Assembly (NCBI RefSeq): GCF_002917925.1
Contig: NZ_PPFE01000007.1
Span: forward strand, 1 to 64,000
Length of the DNA: 64,000 nucleotides
Direction: 5' to 3'
Source of the DNA: Roseovarius confluentis
Lineage (GTDB): Bacteria > Pseudomonadota > Alphaproteobacteria > Rhodobacterales > Rhodobacteraceae
The notes below the pieces were generated by a model that saw only the letters and a list, made by a program, of their open reading frames with translations, ran no database searches and was not told the origin of the DNA. The translations under genes were made by a program, and so were the position numbers. Below, piece after piece: positions 56,415 through 64,000 of the stretch. Within the stretch, counting starts at the first letter, position 1; the number at the start of each line of letters is the position of its first letter.

Positions 56415-56428
56415 TTGATCCGCATCAA
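56415..56428. promoter_or_regulatory. FNR/FnrL box
   Basis: TTGAT-CCGC-ATCAA is a perfect FNR consensus, 64-77 bases before the YdcH-like gene start, immediately after betA. It predicts oxygen-dependent expression of the small gene. Confidence 0.75.
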
Positions 56429-56491
56429 GGTGCGCGCCCCGGCGCGCGCCTAACCTCTCCTTCGACACGCGAACACCAAGGAGGACCCCGG

Positions 56492-56728
56492 ATGTCACAC
56501 ACCCCGCACGAGCTGCACGAAGAATTCCCCGACATGGCCGACCGCATCACGGCGCTGAAAACCTCGGACGCGCATTTCGCCCGGCTGATGGACGACTACC
56601 ACGCGGTCAACCGGCAGGTTCACGCGGCGGAAACCAACGTGACCCCGGTCGCGCCCGCCGCCGAGACGGACATGCGCAAGGAGCGCGCCCGGCTGAAGGA
56701 CGAGCTCTACGCGATTCTCAGCGCCTGA
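56492..56728 (+). CDS. YdcH/DUF465-family small protein
   Basis: A 78-residue helical coiled-coil protein: MSHTPHELHEEFPDMADRITALKTSDAHFARLMDDYHAVNRQVHAAE...MRKERARLKDELYAILSA. This is the DUF465 (YdcH) pattern. AAGGAGG precedes the start. Function unknown; some relatives respond to low oxygen, in line with the perfect FNR box ahead of it. Confidence 0.88.
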   Translation: MSHTPHELHEEFPDMADRITALKTSDAHFARLMDDYHAVNRQVHAAETNVTPVAPAAETDMRKERARLKDELYAILSA

Positions 56729-56747
56729 CACATCCGGGTCGACCGCC

Positions 56748-56775
56748 CCTTACCGCACCGCCCGGTGCGGTAAGG
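56748..56775 (+). terminator. GC-rich hairpin terminator
   Basis: CCTTACCGCACC-GCCC-GGTGCGGTAAGG, a perfect 12-bp stem, 20 bases after the YdcH-like gene stop. Convergent with the following DMT gene; no T-run but the stem is strong. Confidence 0.65.
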
Positions 56776-56875
56776 CCGCCGCGTGCGAAAAATCGCACCG
56801 TCGCGTTACCACCCAGATACCGACGCGATACCGACGTGCTATTTTTGAGGTTCCTGTCGAAATTAACCAAGTGAT

Positions 56876-57781
56876 TCAATACTTGGTCTGATGCGCAGCG
56901 GGCGTCACCGCGCGCCGCTTCAGCACCGCCTCGCGCCAACTGATGAAGCTGACCGAGCCCACGATCACCAGACCGCCCAAAATCACCCACGGATCAAAGG
57001 GTTCGGCAAAGAACGTCACGCCCAACAGAACCGCCCAGACAAGCTGCAGGAATGTCACCGGCTGCGTCACCGCCAGCGGGGCCGCACGAAACGCCAGTGT
57101 CATGGTGTAATGCCCGCCCGTGGCAAAGGCCGCGACCCCCATCAAAATCACCAGTTCCCAAAGGGTTGGCGTCACCCAGTTGCTCAACGCGACAGGCGCC
57201 AGCCCGATCGTCACGGTGGTCGACAGCATCGCCACGACCAGCCCCGGACTGCAGCGATCGGACAGCATCTTGGCCAGCAGGTACGACCCGCCAAAGGCAA
57301 CCGCCGTGAACAGCATGGCGAAATGCCCTGATTGCAACTCGCGAAAGCCCGGGCGCAGGATGATCAGCGCCCCGCACAGCGCGACAAGGATCGCCACCAC
57401 CCGCCGCAAGGCCAGCTTTTCGCCCAGGAACAAGGCCGCCCCCAGCGTCACGTAGATCGGCGAAAGGTAGTTCATCGCGGTCACATCCGCGATGGGAATG
57501 CGCGCCATGGCAAAGAACCACAAACCCACCCCGGCCGAATGCGCGATGCCCCGCGCCGCGATCAGGCCCCAGGTGCCGCGATCCAGTCGCAACCGGCTCA
57601 GCGTGCCCAGCATTGGCAACAGGAAGATCAGCCCCAGCACATAGCGCAGGAACGCCGCCTCGGGCGCGGGGATGCGGGTGCCCAAAAGCTTGACCATGGC
57701 GGTCACGCCGACGAACAGCACACCGGTCACGACCATCCAGAAAACACCCCAGCCGGGCCGTGCATTCAACTCTGAACTCAT
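56876..57781 (-). CDS. EamA/DMT-family membrane transporter
   Basis: A 301-residue ten-helix protein with two EamA repeats, the second opening LFTAVAFGGSYLLAKMLSDRC. The first helix is WGVFWMVVTGVLFVGVTAMVKLLGTRI. The third such protein in the window. Substrate unknown. Confidence 0.86.
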   Translation of the reverse strand: MSSELNARPGWGVFWMVVTGVLFVGVTAMVKLLGTRIPAPEAAFLRYVLGLIFLLPMLGTLSRLRLDRGTWGLIAARGIAHSAGVGLWFFAMARIPIADVTAMNYLSPIYVTLGAALFLGEKLALRRVVAILVALCGALIILRPGFRELQSGHFAMLFTAVAFGGSYLLAKMLSDRCSPGLVVAMLSTTVTIGLAPVALSNWVTPTLWELVILMGVAAFATGGHYTMTLAFRAAPLAVTQPVTFLQLVWAVLLGVTFFAEPFDPWVILGGLVIVGSVSFISWREAVLKRRAVTPAAHQTKY

Positions 57782-57893
57782 GGCCGCATAAAGCCTCCGC
57801 CGCTCCGGGATGTCGAGCGCAAAAGCACGGGTTTTTCAGAGGCCGTTAACCTCGTCCTGCCATGATTGCGCCAAGGCAAGCCTTGTCGCGGTG

Positions 57894-57918
57894 GCAAAAT
57901 TTTTCGAAAAAATTTTGC
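57894..57918 (-). terminator. A/T-rich hairpin after the acyl-CoA dehydrogenase gene
   Basis: GCAAAATTTTTC then GAAAAAATTTTGC, an almost perfect inverted repeat with T-runs, 21 bases after the gene's stop. It fits a bidirectional intrinsic terminator. Confidence 0.65.
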
Positions 57919-57939
57919 GCCCGTCGGCGCGGCAGGCGC

Positions 57940-59169
57940 TCAGATCTTCTCTTGCGTGTACTTGCGCAGTTCCGCCCGCGCAACCTGCCGCCGATGCACC
58001 GCGTCCGGCCCGTCCGCCAGACGCAGGGTGCGCAGGTGCGTCCACATCGCCGCCAGCGGCGTGTCCTGGCTGATGCCCTGCGCGCCGAACATCTGGACGG
58101 CCTCGTCCACGACCTTCAGCGCCACCTTGGGCGCCACGACCTTGATCTGGCTGATCCACGGCGCCGCCGCCCGCGCGTCGCCCTGGTCCATCATCCATGC
58201 CGCCTTCAGGCACAAGAGCCGCGCCTGCTCGATCTCCATCCGGGCCTCGGCAATATAATCGAAATTCGCCCCCAGCTGCGCCAGCGGCTTGCCAAAGGCC
58301 TCACGCTGCAAGGCGCGGCGGCACATCAGCTCCAGCGCCGCCTCGGCCTGCCCGATGGCGCGCATGCAATGGTGGATGCGACCCGGCCCAAGCCGTCCCT
58401 GCGCGATCTCGAAGCCGCGCCCTTCGCCAAGCAGCATGTTCTCGGCCGGAACCCGCACATCGGAAAAGCGGAAATGCATGTGCCCATGCGGCGCATCATC
58501 CGCACCGTAAACCGTCATTGGTCTAAGTTTTTCAATGCCTTGCGTGTCGGCAGGCACCACGATCATCGAATGCCGCTGGTGCTTTGGCATGTCGTCATCG
58601 CCGGTCTTGGCCATCACGATATAGACCGCGCAGCGCGGGTCACCCGCCCCCGTCGCCCACCATTTCTCGCCGTTCAGGACATAGTCGTCCCCGTCCCGCA
58701 AACAGCTCAGCGAGATGTTCGTCGCATCCGAACTCGCCACGTCGGGTTCCGTCATCAGGTAGGCCGACCGAATGTCCCCCTCCAGGAGCGGTTGAAGCCA
58801 GCGGGTCTTCATCTCGTCGGTGCCGTATTTCTGGAACACCTCCATGTTGCCGGTGTCGGGCGCGTTGCAATTGAACACCTCCGCCGCCATCGGAGTTTTG
58901 CCAATTTCCTCTGCAAAATAAGCGTATTCCACCGTGCTCAGTCCCGCGCCGTCCTCGCCATCGGTCAGCCAGAAATTCCACAGCCTCGCCGCCTTGGCCT
59001 GCTGCTTCAACCCTTCGAGGATCTCGGCCTGACGCTCGGTATACGTCCAGCGATCGCCCTTCCCGATCTCGTCGTGATATGGGGCCTCCATCGGCATGAT
59101 GACATCGCGGACCATGGTGCGCACCCGGTCAAGCAAGTCGGCAATATGCGGTCGGATCTCGAAATTCAT
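57940..59169 (-). CDS. Acyl-CoA dehydrogenase
   Basis: A 409-residue flavoenzyme of the acyl-CoA dehydrogenase family, oxidising acyl-CoA thioesters with ETF as partner. RSAYLMTEPDVASSDATNISLS (CoA/FAD region), WWATGAGDPRCAVYIVMAKT and the C-terminal EAVQMFGAQGISQDTPLAAMWTHLRTLRLADGPDAVHRRQVARAEL support it; the substrate chain type is unresolved (closest in style to ACAD10/11-like or FadE-like enzymes). GGGAGGGACC lies ahead of the ATG at 59169, favoured over 14 further residues. Confidence 0.92.
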   Translation of the reverse strand: MNFEIRPHIADLLDRVRTMVRDVIMPMEAPYHDEIGKGDRWTYTERQAEILEGLKQQAKAARLWNFWLTDGEDGAGLSTVEYAYFAEEIGKTPMAAEVFNCNAPDTGNMEVFQKYGTDEMKTRWLQPLLEGDIRSAYLMTEPDVASSDATNISLSCLRDGDDYVLNGEKWWATGAGDPRCAVYIVMAKTGDDDMPKHQRHSMIVVPADTQGIEKLRPMTVYGADDAPHGHMHFRFSDVRVPAENMLLGEGRGFEIAQGRLGPGRIHHCMRAIGQAEAALELMCRRALQREAFGKPLAQLGANFDYIAEARMEIEQARLLCLKAAWMMDQGDARAAAPWISQIKVVAPKVALKVVDEAVQMFGAQGISQDTPLAAMWTHLRTLRLADGPDAVHRRQVARAELRKYTQEKI

Positions 59170-59352
59170 GGCGGTCCCTCCCCGGTCGCGGCTGCATCGC
59201 CGTGATGCCACGCCGCCCCGTCATGGTCCAGCCTCGTCCGTCAAATGCGCACACATCCGGCACATATCTGGTGGATCAGGGCGACCGAGTGACCCCCTGA
59301 TTTTACCTTGTTGCGTGTCCGGCCGGTCATGAGGTTCCCGGTGACGCCCACG

Positions 59353-59802
59353 CTAACACCCATCGCGACCCAACATCATCACCCAGATACGCCCCGGCGC
59401 CTCGACCAGCGCGACGCTTTCCGCCTCAGAGGCCAGCATATTCTTTCGATGCCCCGGCGACCTTGCCCAACCGGTCAGAACGCTATCGAGACCTGATTGA
59501 CCCTTGGCGATGTTTTCCGCAATGAAACAAAAGCCGTAGCCGGCGCGGCGGGCGCGATCTGCGATGCTGCTGCCATCCGCTCCAGCGTGGCTGAAATACC
59601 CTTTTCGCGCCATGTCCGCCGCATGCGATGCGGCGGCACGCGTCAACGTACCCGACACCTCAAGCGGTGCACGCCCCTCGTTGGCGCGGAACGCGTTGAT
59701 CCACCCCAGTGCGGCATGACCCCGGTCGACCACGTCCTGCGCCACCGCCGCAGGTGCACTCAGGGCGACAAGGCATGCAATTATGAACGCGCGCGTATCC
59801 AT
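59353..59802 (-). CDS. CAP-domain (SCP/PR1-like) exported protein
   Basis: A 149-residue protein with signal peptide MDTRAFIIACLVALSAPAAVAQ. The CAP domain carries AALGWINAFRANEGRAPLEVSGTLTRAAASHAADMARKGYFSHAGADG (first His pair) and GWARSPGHRKNMLASEAESVALVEA (second). Such proteins are secreted; some act as proteases or lipid binders but the role in bacteria is unclear. Confidence 0.88.
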   Translation of the reverse strand: MDTRAFIIACLVALSAPAAVAQDVVDRGHAALGWINAFRANEGRAPLEVSGTLTRAAASHAADMARKGYFSHAGADGSSIADRARRAGYGFCFIAENIAKGQSGLDSVLTGWARSPGHRKNMLASEAESVALVEAPGRIWVMMLGRDGC

Positions 59803-59843
59803 GGCTGGATCCTAGCGGACCGCGCCTGACAGGGCCAGAGCGG

Positions 59844-60644
59844 TCAGACAAACCCTTCGAGAATGTCCAGCGCCGCCCTGTGCTGTTCCCGCCCGGCAGC
59901 GGCCACCACGCGGCCGCCCGCATGCGCCACGCCACCGGACCAATCAGTGACGATCCCACCCGCAGCCTCGATCACGGCGATGGGGGCTTGTATGTCGTAG
60001 GCGTTCAGGCCCGCTTCGATGACGAGGTCCACCTGCCCGCTGGCGACGAGCGCATAGGCATAGCAATCCAGCCCGTACCGGGTCAGCCGGACCTGACTGG
60101 ACACCGCACGAAACGCGGCTCCCTCGGCCTCTGTGCCGACTTCGGGAAAGGTCGTGAACAGCGTGCAGGCCGACAATGCACGGTCGCTTCGCGTCTTCAG
60201 AACGCGTTCACCCTGCGGCCCGCGCATCATCGCGCGACCAAACCCACCCTCGAACCGTTCGCCGATGTATGGCTGGTCGATCAGGCCGTAAATCGGGCCG
60301 CTCTCGTCGGACACCGCGATCAAAACGCCCCAGGTCGGCGCTCCCGCCACGAAGGCGCGCGTTCCGTCAATCGGGTCCATCACCCAAGTCAGACCACTGC
60401 TGCCGGGACGGGTTCCGAACTCCTCTCCCAGTATCGCGTCGTCTGGCCGGCGTTCGGCAAGGATCGCGCGCATCGCCTGCTCCGCCGCCTTGTCGGCGGC
60501 GGTAACAGGGTCAAAACCCGCAAGGGTCTGCGCCTTGTTTTCGACCCCGATTCCTTCGGTCCGGAACAACGGCAGGACCGCACGCCGCGCGGCATCTGCC
60601 AGCGCGTGCGCGGTGTCAACGATTTCGGAACTTTTACAAACCAT
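59844..60644 (-). CDS. hisN: Inositol monophosphatase-family phosphatase (histidinol-phosphatase-like)
   Basis: A 266-residue Mg2+-dependent phosphatase. DPVTAADKAAEQ (residues about 45-56), LGEEFG and the metal motif WVMDPIDGTRAFVAGAPTWGVLIA define the IMPase superfamily; DIQAPIAVIEAAGGIVTDWSGG is the second motif. Closest in style to HisN-type histidinol-phosphatases of alphaproteobacteria. HisN would be the eighth step of histidine synthesis. Confidence 0.88.
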   Translation of the reverse strand: MVCKSSEIVDTAHALADAARRAVLPLFRTEGIGVENKAQTLAGFDPVTAADKAAEQAMRAILAERRPDDAILGEEFGTRPGSSGLTWVMDPIDGTRAFVAGAPTWGVLIAVSDESGPIYGLIDQPYIGERFEGGFGRAMMRGPQGERVLKTRSDRALSACTLFTTFPEVGTEAEGAAFRAVSSQVRLTRYGLDCYAYALVASGQVDLVIEAGLNAYDIQAPIAVIEAAGGIVTDWSGGVAHAGGRVVAAAGREQHRAALDILEGFV

Positions 60645-60696
60645 CCTGCCCTCGCCACGTCTTACATGGCATGGATAGACGGCATGTCAGACAGGC

Positions 60697-61068
60697 TCAA
60701 GCGACGTCGCTCAGAACCCTGGCAAGGTCGAAAAGGCGGCGGCGTTGATTTTCGGGTATGGCATAGTAGGACCGAATGAGATCAAGCGCTTCCTTGTCCC
60801 CCAGAAGATCCGACGGGATCATGTCGGCGCAGTTCTTGTCACCGCTCTCCTGATCGAGTCCTTCGAAGAAAAAGCTGACTTCCACATCCAGCGCATCCGC
60901 AATGTCCCAAAGCCGCGATGCGCTGACGCGATTGGCGCCGGTTTCATATTTCTGAATCTGTTGAAATTTGATGCCCACGCTTTCGGCCAGCTGTTGCTGT
61001 GTCATTCCGACGAGCCAGCGACGGTGGCGAATACGTTTCCCGACATGCACGTCTACGGGGTGCGGCAT
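60697..61068 (-). CDS. XRE-family transcriptional regulator
   Basis: A 123-residue regulator: HTH at about residues 10-64 (VGKRIRHRRWLVGMTQQQLAESVGIKFQQIQKYETGANRVSASRLWDIADAL), followed by an acidic middle and a C-terminal helix (DKEALDLIRSYYAIPENQRRRLFDLARVL). Common in alphaproteobacteria as a small stand-alone regulator; its target is unknown. It is divergent from the quinone oxidoreductase. Confidence 0.88.
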   Translation of the reverse strand: MPHPVDVHVGKRIRHRRWLVGMTQQQLAESVGIKFQQIQKYETGANRVSASRLWDIADALDVEVSFFFEGLDQESGDKNCADMIPSDLLGDKEALDLIRSYYAIPENQRRRLFDLARVLSDVA

Positions 61069-61370
61069 GGGTGATCCTTTCTGTATGTACTGTGCCGGGC
61101 TTTAAACAGACATCCCGAGCAGGCGTTCAATAAAATTCGGCCGCGCATCCCAGCGACACTGACGAAAAAATAAGCGTCAGGAATCGGTATATCAAGAAGT
61201 ATTGCACCCCGAATAAGGGATCGGTCCCTTATACCTACAATCTAAACGAGCAAATACTTCTTTAGCATAGTATGCCACAACCCAAGGGGGCAGTTTGACT
61301 TCTTTTCATGTAATCGTTTATTCGGTCGAAACGCCGGACATGCCGGATTTTTGGATGGAGGAGACTGGAG
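61069..61370. other. Divergent control region of the XRE and qor genes
   Basis: About 300 bases, A/T-rich near 61240-61320. It holds the inverted repeat at 61213 and a CTGACG...CGTCAG hairpin with an A-rich loop at 61159-61180, so it probably carries promoters and operators for both flanking genes. No gene seen. Confidence 0.55.
61213..61232. promoter_or_regulatory. Candidate operator ATAAGGGA-N4-TCCCTTAT
   Basis: ATAAGGGA-TCGG-TCCCTTAT is a perfect 8-bp inverted repeat in the space between XRE and qor genes. A half-site with the same core (ATAAGGGACCGG) is at about 43335-43346. Confidence 0.6.
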
Positions 61371-62333
61371 ATGCGCGCGTTCCGGATCGATTCGCACGAT
61401 ACAACCGCAAGCCTGCAGGAGATTGCAGCTCCGGCCCCGGCTCCGGGTGAAATCGGCGTTCGCATCAAAGCCTGCGGCCTGAACTTCGCCGACCTTCTGA
61501 TGCTGAAGGGCGACTATCAGGACACGCCCGAGCCGCCCTTTACCTTGGGGATGGAGGTAGCAGGCACTGTCGAGACGCTTGGCGAGGGTGTCGCGCGGCC
61601 GGCGGTCGGAAGCCGCGTCGCCGTCTTCGGCGGTCATGGCGGGCTGGCCGAGTTCGGCTGTTTTCCGGCAGACCGCTCGGTTGTCCTGCCCGACGAGATG
61701 AGCTTTACCGATGCCGCCGCATTCCAGATTGCCTATGGCACCAGCCACGTCGCTCTGGATCACAAGGCGCGCCTCCAGCCAGGCGAGACGCTACTTGTGC
61801 TCGGCGCAGCCGGAGGTGTCGGCCTGACGGCGGTGGAAATCGGCAAGCTCATGGGAGCGACTGTCATCGCCTGCGCCCGGGGAGCGGACAAGCTTGATGT
61901 GGCGCGCAAGGCCGGGGCCGATCATCTGATAGATGCCGAAAATGACGATATCCGCGAGGCTTGCCGGGCCCTTGGCGGCGTCGACGTGGTTTACGACCCG
62001 GTCGGCGGGGATCAGTTCAAGGCCGCGATGCGGGCCTGCCGCCCCGAAGCGCGCATCCTTACGATCGGGTTCGCCAGCGGCGACGTGCCGAAAATTCCCG
62101 CCAATCACCTGTTGGTCAAGAACATCTCGGTGCTCGGGCTCTACTGGGGCGGCTATCTCGGCTTCAAACCAAAGGTCGTCACGGACAGTCTTGAACGTCT
62201 GATCGGCTGGTACACGGACGGCAAACTGAAACCGCATGTCAGCCATGTCCTGAACCTCGAGCAGGCGCAGGACGGGCTAGACCTGATGCGCGCGAGGAAA
62301 TCCACCGGCAAGGTCGTCATCAAGATCGACTGA
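61371..62333 (+). CDS. NADPH:quinone oxidoreductase family protein
   Basis: A 320-residue zinc-free MDR oxidoreductase: GroES-like start, GMEVAGTVETLGEGV (about 60-75), NAD(P)-binding GAAGGVGLTAVEIGKLMGATVIACAR (about 145-170), and ending RKSTGKVVIKID. No zinc-ligand cysteines. Like QOR/enoyl-thioester reductases, it would reduce quinones or enoyl compounds with NADPH. Probably controlled by the divergent XRE gene or the convergent LysR gene. Confidence 0.9.
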   Translation: MRAFRIDSHDTTASLQEIAAPAPAPGEIGVRIKACGLNFADLLMLKGDYQDTPEPPFTLGMEVAGTVETLGEGVARPAVGSRVAVFGGHGGLAEFGCFPADRSVVLPDEMSFTDAAAFQIAYGTSHVALDHKARLQPGETLLVLGAAGGVGLTAVEIGKLMGATVIACARGADKLDVARKAGADHLIDAENDDIREACRALGGVDVVYDPVGGDQFKAAMRACRPEARILTIGFASGDVPKIPANHLLVKNISVLGLYWGGYLGFKPKVVTDSLERLIGWYTDGKLKPHVSHVLNLEQAQDGLDLMRARKSTGKVVIKID

Positions 62334-62343
62334 GTGCTTCGGA

Positions 62344-63216
62344 TCATGCTTGCCGCAGCAGCGTCGGCGTCGCCGTTCGAAATCCCTGCCGCAACAGGTC
62401 CGCCAATTGCCGCGTGATGTCGTCGCGATTGGCGACGCCATACATATTGATCTGCTGAAACCCCAGGTCCGGCAGCGCGCCTTGCGCATTGATGGCCTCC
62501 TGGTGCGGCGGGATGCTCGTTTCCAGCAATGCGCCCACGGCCAAGTCCGCGCTGATCAGCGCCTCGACCGAGCGATCCTCGTCCGACTCGATCGCCAGTT
62601 CCCAGTCTATGCCCGCCGTATCCAAGCTGCGCAGCACCGTGGTCCGGAAAATGCAGAAGTTGCAGAATCCAAGGCGCAATGGTCGTTTGCGCCACGCCTG
62701 CCCACCCAACGCGCCGACCCATTTGAGCGGCATCTTCGTCAGTGTCTCGCCCCCCGGCGTCAGTGCCCTTTCGGTGGTCAGGATCAAGTCCACCTCACCC
62801 TTCTTGAGCGCCTCGTGCAGACGTATCGTGCTGGAGGATTTCAAGGCGATGTTCACGCGTGGAAAGAAACTGTTGAAAGTCTTCAGTACACGCGGCACCA
62901 CGGGATAGACGATGTCATGCGGAACCCCCAATACTATTTGCCCTTCGTAAACCTCGTCCGACAGGCGCCCCACCGCTTCGTCGTTCAGGTCCACGATACG
63001 CCGCGCATAGGTCAGAAGCTGCTCGCCCGATGCCGTCAGTGCGATCCGCCGGTTGCTGCGATCCAGAAGGTCGATGCCCAACATTTCCTCCAGTCGCTTG
63101 AGTTGCATCGATACGGCGGATTGCGTCAGGTTCAGCACCTGCGCTGCCCGCGTGACGCCGCCCTGCTCGGCTACTTCAAGGAACGACCGCAGCGTGGTCA
63201 TGTCCAGATTTCGCAT
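62344..63216 (-). CDS. LysR-family transcriptional regulator
   Basis: A 290-residue LysR protein: N-terminal winged HTH (MTTLRSFLEVAEQGGVTRAAQVLNLTQSAVSMQLKRLEEMLGIDLLDRSNRRIALT) and an effector domain from about residue 90 (GQIVLGVPHDIVYPVVPRVLKTFNSFFPRVNIALKSSSTIRLHEALKKGEVDLILTTE). Convergent with the quinone oxidoreductase and divergent from DUF1127. The effector is unknown. Confidence 0.92.
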   Translation of the reverse strand: MRNLDMTTLRSFLEVAEQGGVTRAAQVLNLTQSAVSMQLKRLEEMLGIDLLDRSNRRIALTASGEQLLTYARRIVDLNDEAVGRLSDEVYEGQIVLGVPHDIVYPVVPRVLKTFNSFFPRVNIALKSSSTIRLHEALKKGEVDLILTTERALTPGGETLTKMPLKWVGALGGQAWRKRPLRLGFCNFCIFRTTVLRSLDTAGIDWELAIESDEDRSVEALISADLAVGALLETSIPPHQEAINAQGALPDLGFQQINMYGVANRDDITRQLADLLRQGFRTATPTLLRQA

Positions 63217-63340
63217 TCATCACACTCCTTGATGGCTACGGGCTCAAACATTCTTTTTAATTATCATACATGACGTGGCACTTACATCAACAGAAAGAAT
63301 GCCTCGACTTGTTTGATCACGAAAATGAAAGGAACGCCTC

Positions 63341-63538
63341 ATGCCTATTCTCTCGCACAGCCGCTACGCACCTTTCCGCCGCTCCCGCCGCGTGTCGCTC
63401 CTCGACGTCATAGATATCTATCGTCAACGCCGCGCACTCGACCGTCTTGATGACCACGCGTTGCAGGATATCGGCCTGACCCGAGAGGAGGCCCGGGCCG
63501 AGGCGCGCCGCCCGATCTGGGATGTTTCCAGTCGTTGA
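63341..63538 (+). CDS. DUF1127-family small protein
   Basis: A 65-residue protein of the DUF1127 family: SLLDVIDIYRQRRALDRLDDHALQDIGLTREEARAEARRPIWD. The arginine-rich motif R-x-L-x-x-L-D-D-x-x-L-x-D-I-G-L-x-R is the family hallmark. Relatives bind RNA or other small molecules and affect phosphate/polyamine or motility metabolism. Located next to a LysR regulator. Confidence 0.9.
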   Translation: MPILSHSRYAPFRRSRRVSLLDVIDIYRQRRALDRLDDHALQDIGLTREEARAEARRPIWDVSSR

Positions 63539-63661
63539 AATGTGAACTGACTGTTTTCGTACGATTTCCGTGCGGATTTGCTTGAAAAGAGGCGGCGCGC
63601 CACCGATATTACTGCCAAACCCCTCGTCGGGGTTTAATAGGGACACTTATCGGAGGCTTGA

Positions 63662-64000
63662 ATGGCTGAATTCGAAACGATCCGGACGGGAACTGGTGCG
63701 CGTACCGCTGCGATCGACGAAGGCTTGCGCGCCCACATGAACAAGGTCTATGCGACCATGTCGATCGGCATGTTGCTGACCTTTGCGGCCGCTTGGGCCG
63801 TGGGCAACAATGCGGCGATGATGGAGACGCTGTTCACCGGCTTTACCCGATACATCGTCATGTTCGCTCCGCTGATCATGGTCTTTGCCTTCGGCGCAGT
63901 GATCAACAAGCTCTCTGCCGCCGCGGCACAGTTTTTCTTCTACGCCTTCTCGGTCGTGATGGGCGTGTCGATCTCGTACATCTTCGTGGTGTTCACGGAC
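63662..64000 (+). CDS. Bax inhibitor-1/YccA-family membrane protein, N-terminal part
   Basis: The first 113 residues of a BI-1/YccA-like multi-helix protein: MAEFETIRTGTGARTAAIDEGLRAHMNKVYATMSIGMLLTFAAAWAVGNN, then helices FTRYIVMFAPLIMVFAFGAVINK and AQFFFYAFSVVMGVSISYIFVVF. The gene runs past the window. Members are membrane ion channels or protease regulators (YccA protects from FtsH). GGAGG precedes the start at 63662. Confidence 0.92.
   Translation, partial: MAEFETIRTGTGARTAAIDEGLRAHMNKVYATMSIGMLLTFAAAWAVGNNAAMMETLFTGFTRYIVMFAPLIMVFAFGAVINKLSAAAAQFFFYAFSVVMGVSISYIFVVFTD

Overview
The window looks like a chromosomal segment of a marine-type alphaproteobacterium of the Roseobacter group (Rhodobacteraceae). 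The evidence is high G+C, densely packed short operons, a PccR-type propionate regulator beside propionyl-CoA carboxylase, a short bacterial ProRS next to lolCD, a choline-O-sulfate/betaine operon and many small Rhodobacteraceae-type lipoproteins. I see no rRNA, tRNA, insertion sequence, prophage or CRISPR array. Both ends cut through genes (acs at the left, a BI-1/YccA membrane protein at the right).

Layout. 1-9.3 kb: end of acs, a DMT exporter, the queuosine precursor operon queC-queD-queE-queF behind a convincing PreQ1-I riboswitch, a MATE exporter, a NicO-type Ni/Co transporter with its DUF1007 partner, ppk2 and a complex I accessory subunit. 9.5-20.3 kb: uvrB, one low-G+C membrane gene with a HEPN-like R-x4-H motif (probable recent acquisition), then small secreted, stress and cytochrome genes. 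20.3-26.9 kb: Ldh-family dehydrogenase, lolD, lolC, a ferric-reductase-like flavocytochrome and proS. 27-32.6 kb: AI-2E-type permease, hdaA, ppk1 and ppx on the plus strand. 32.7-36.4 kb: nuclease/phosphatase, DnaJ-like, GNAT, VOC and MAPEG genes.

36.4-49.9 kb is a propionyl-CoA module: methylmalonyl-CoA mutase, pccA, pccB and the regulator pccR, with six small unknown genes interleaved (five between pccA and pccB). A recurring motif, TTTGCAA-NN-CTGCAAA, lies in front of pccB, in front of pccR and twice upstream of the lipoprotein gene that precedes pccA, so it is the best candidate for the local PccR operator.

50-56.4 kb holds a choline-sulfate to betaine-aldehyde route: a Tat-exported solute-binding protein divergent from betI-betC-GST-betA, with a clear BetI-like operator between them; betB is not in the window. 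56.4-64 kb: an FNR-box-preceded YdcH-like gene, a DMT exporter, acyl-CoA dehydrogenase, CAP-domain protein, hisN-like phosphatase, XRE regulator, quinone oxidoreductase, LysR regulator, DUF1127 protein and the start of a BI-1 protein.

The items most worth a second look are the TTTGCAA-NN-CTGCAAA regulon with its small unknown genes, a terminator-capped stretch at 43.1-43.35 kb that may be an RNA, the membrane-anchored HEPN-like gene, and several dispersed palindromic repeat families.
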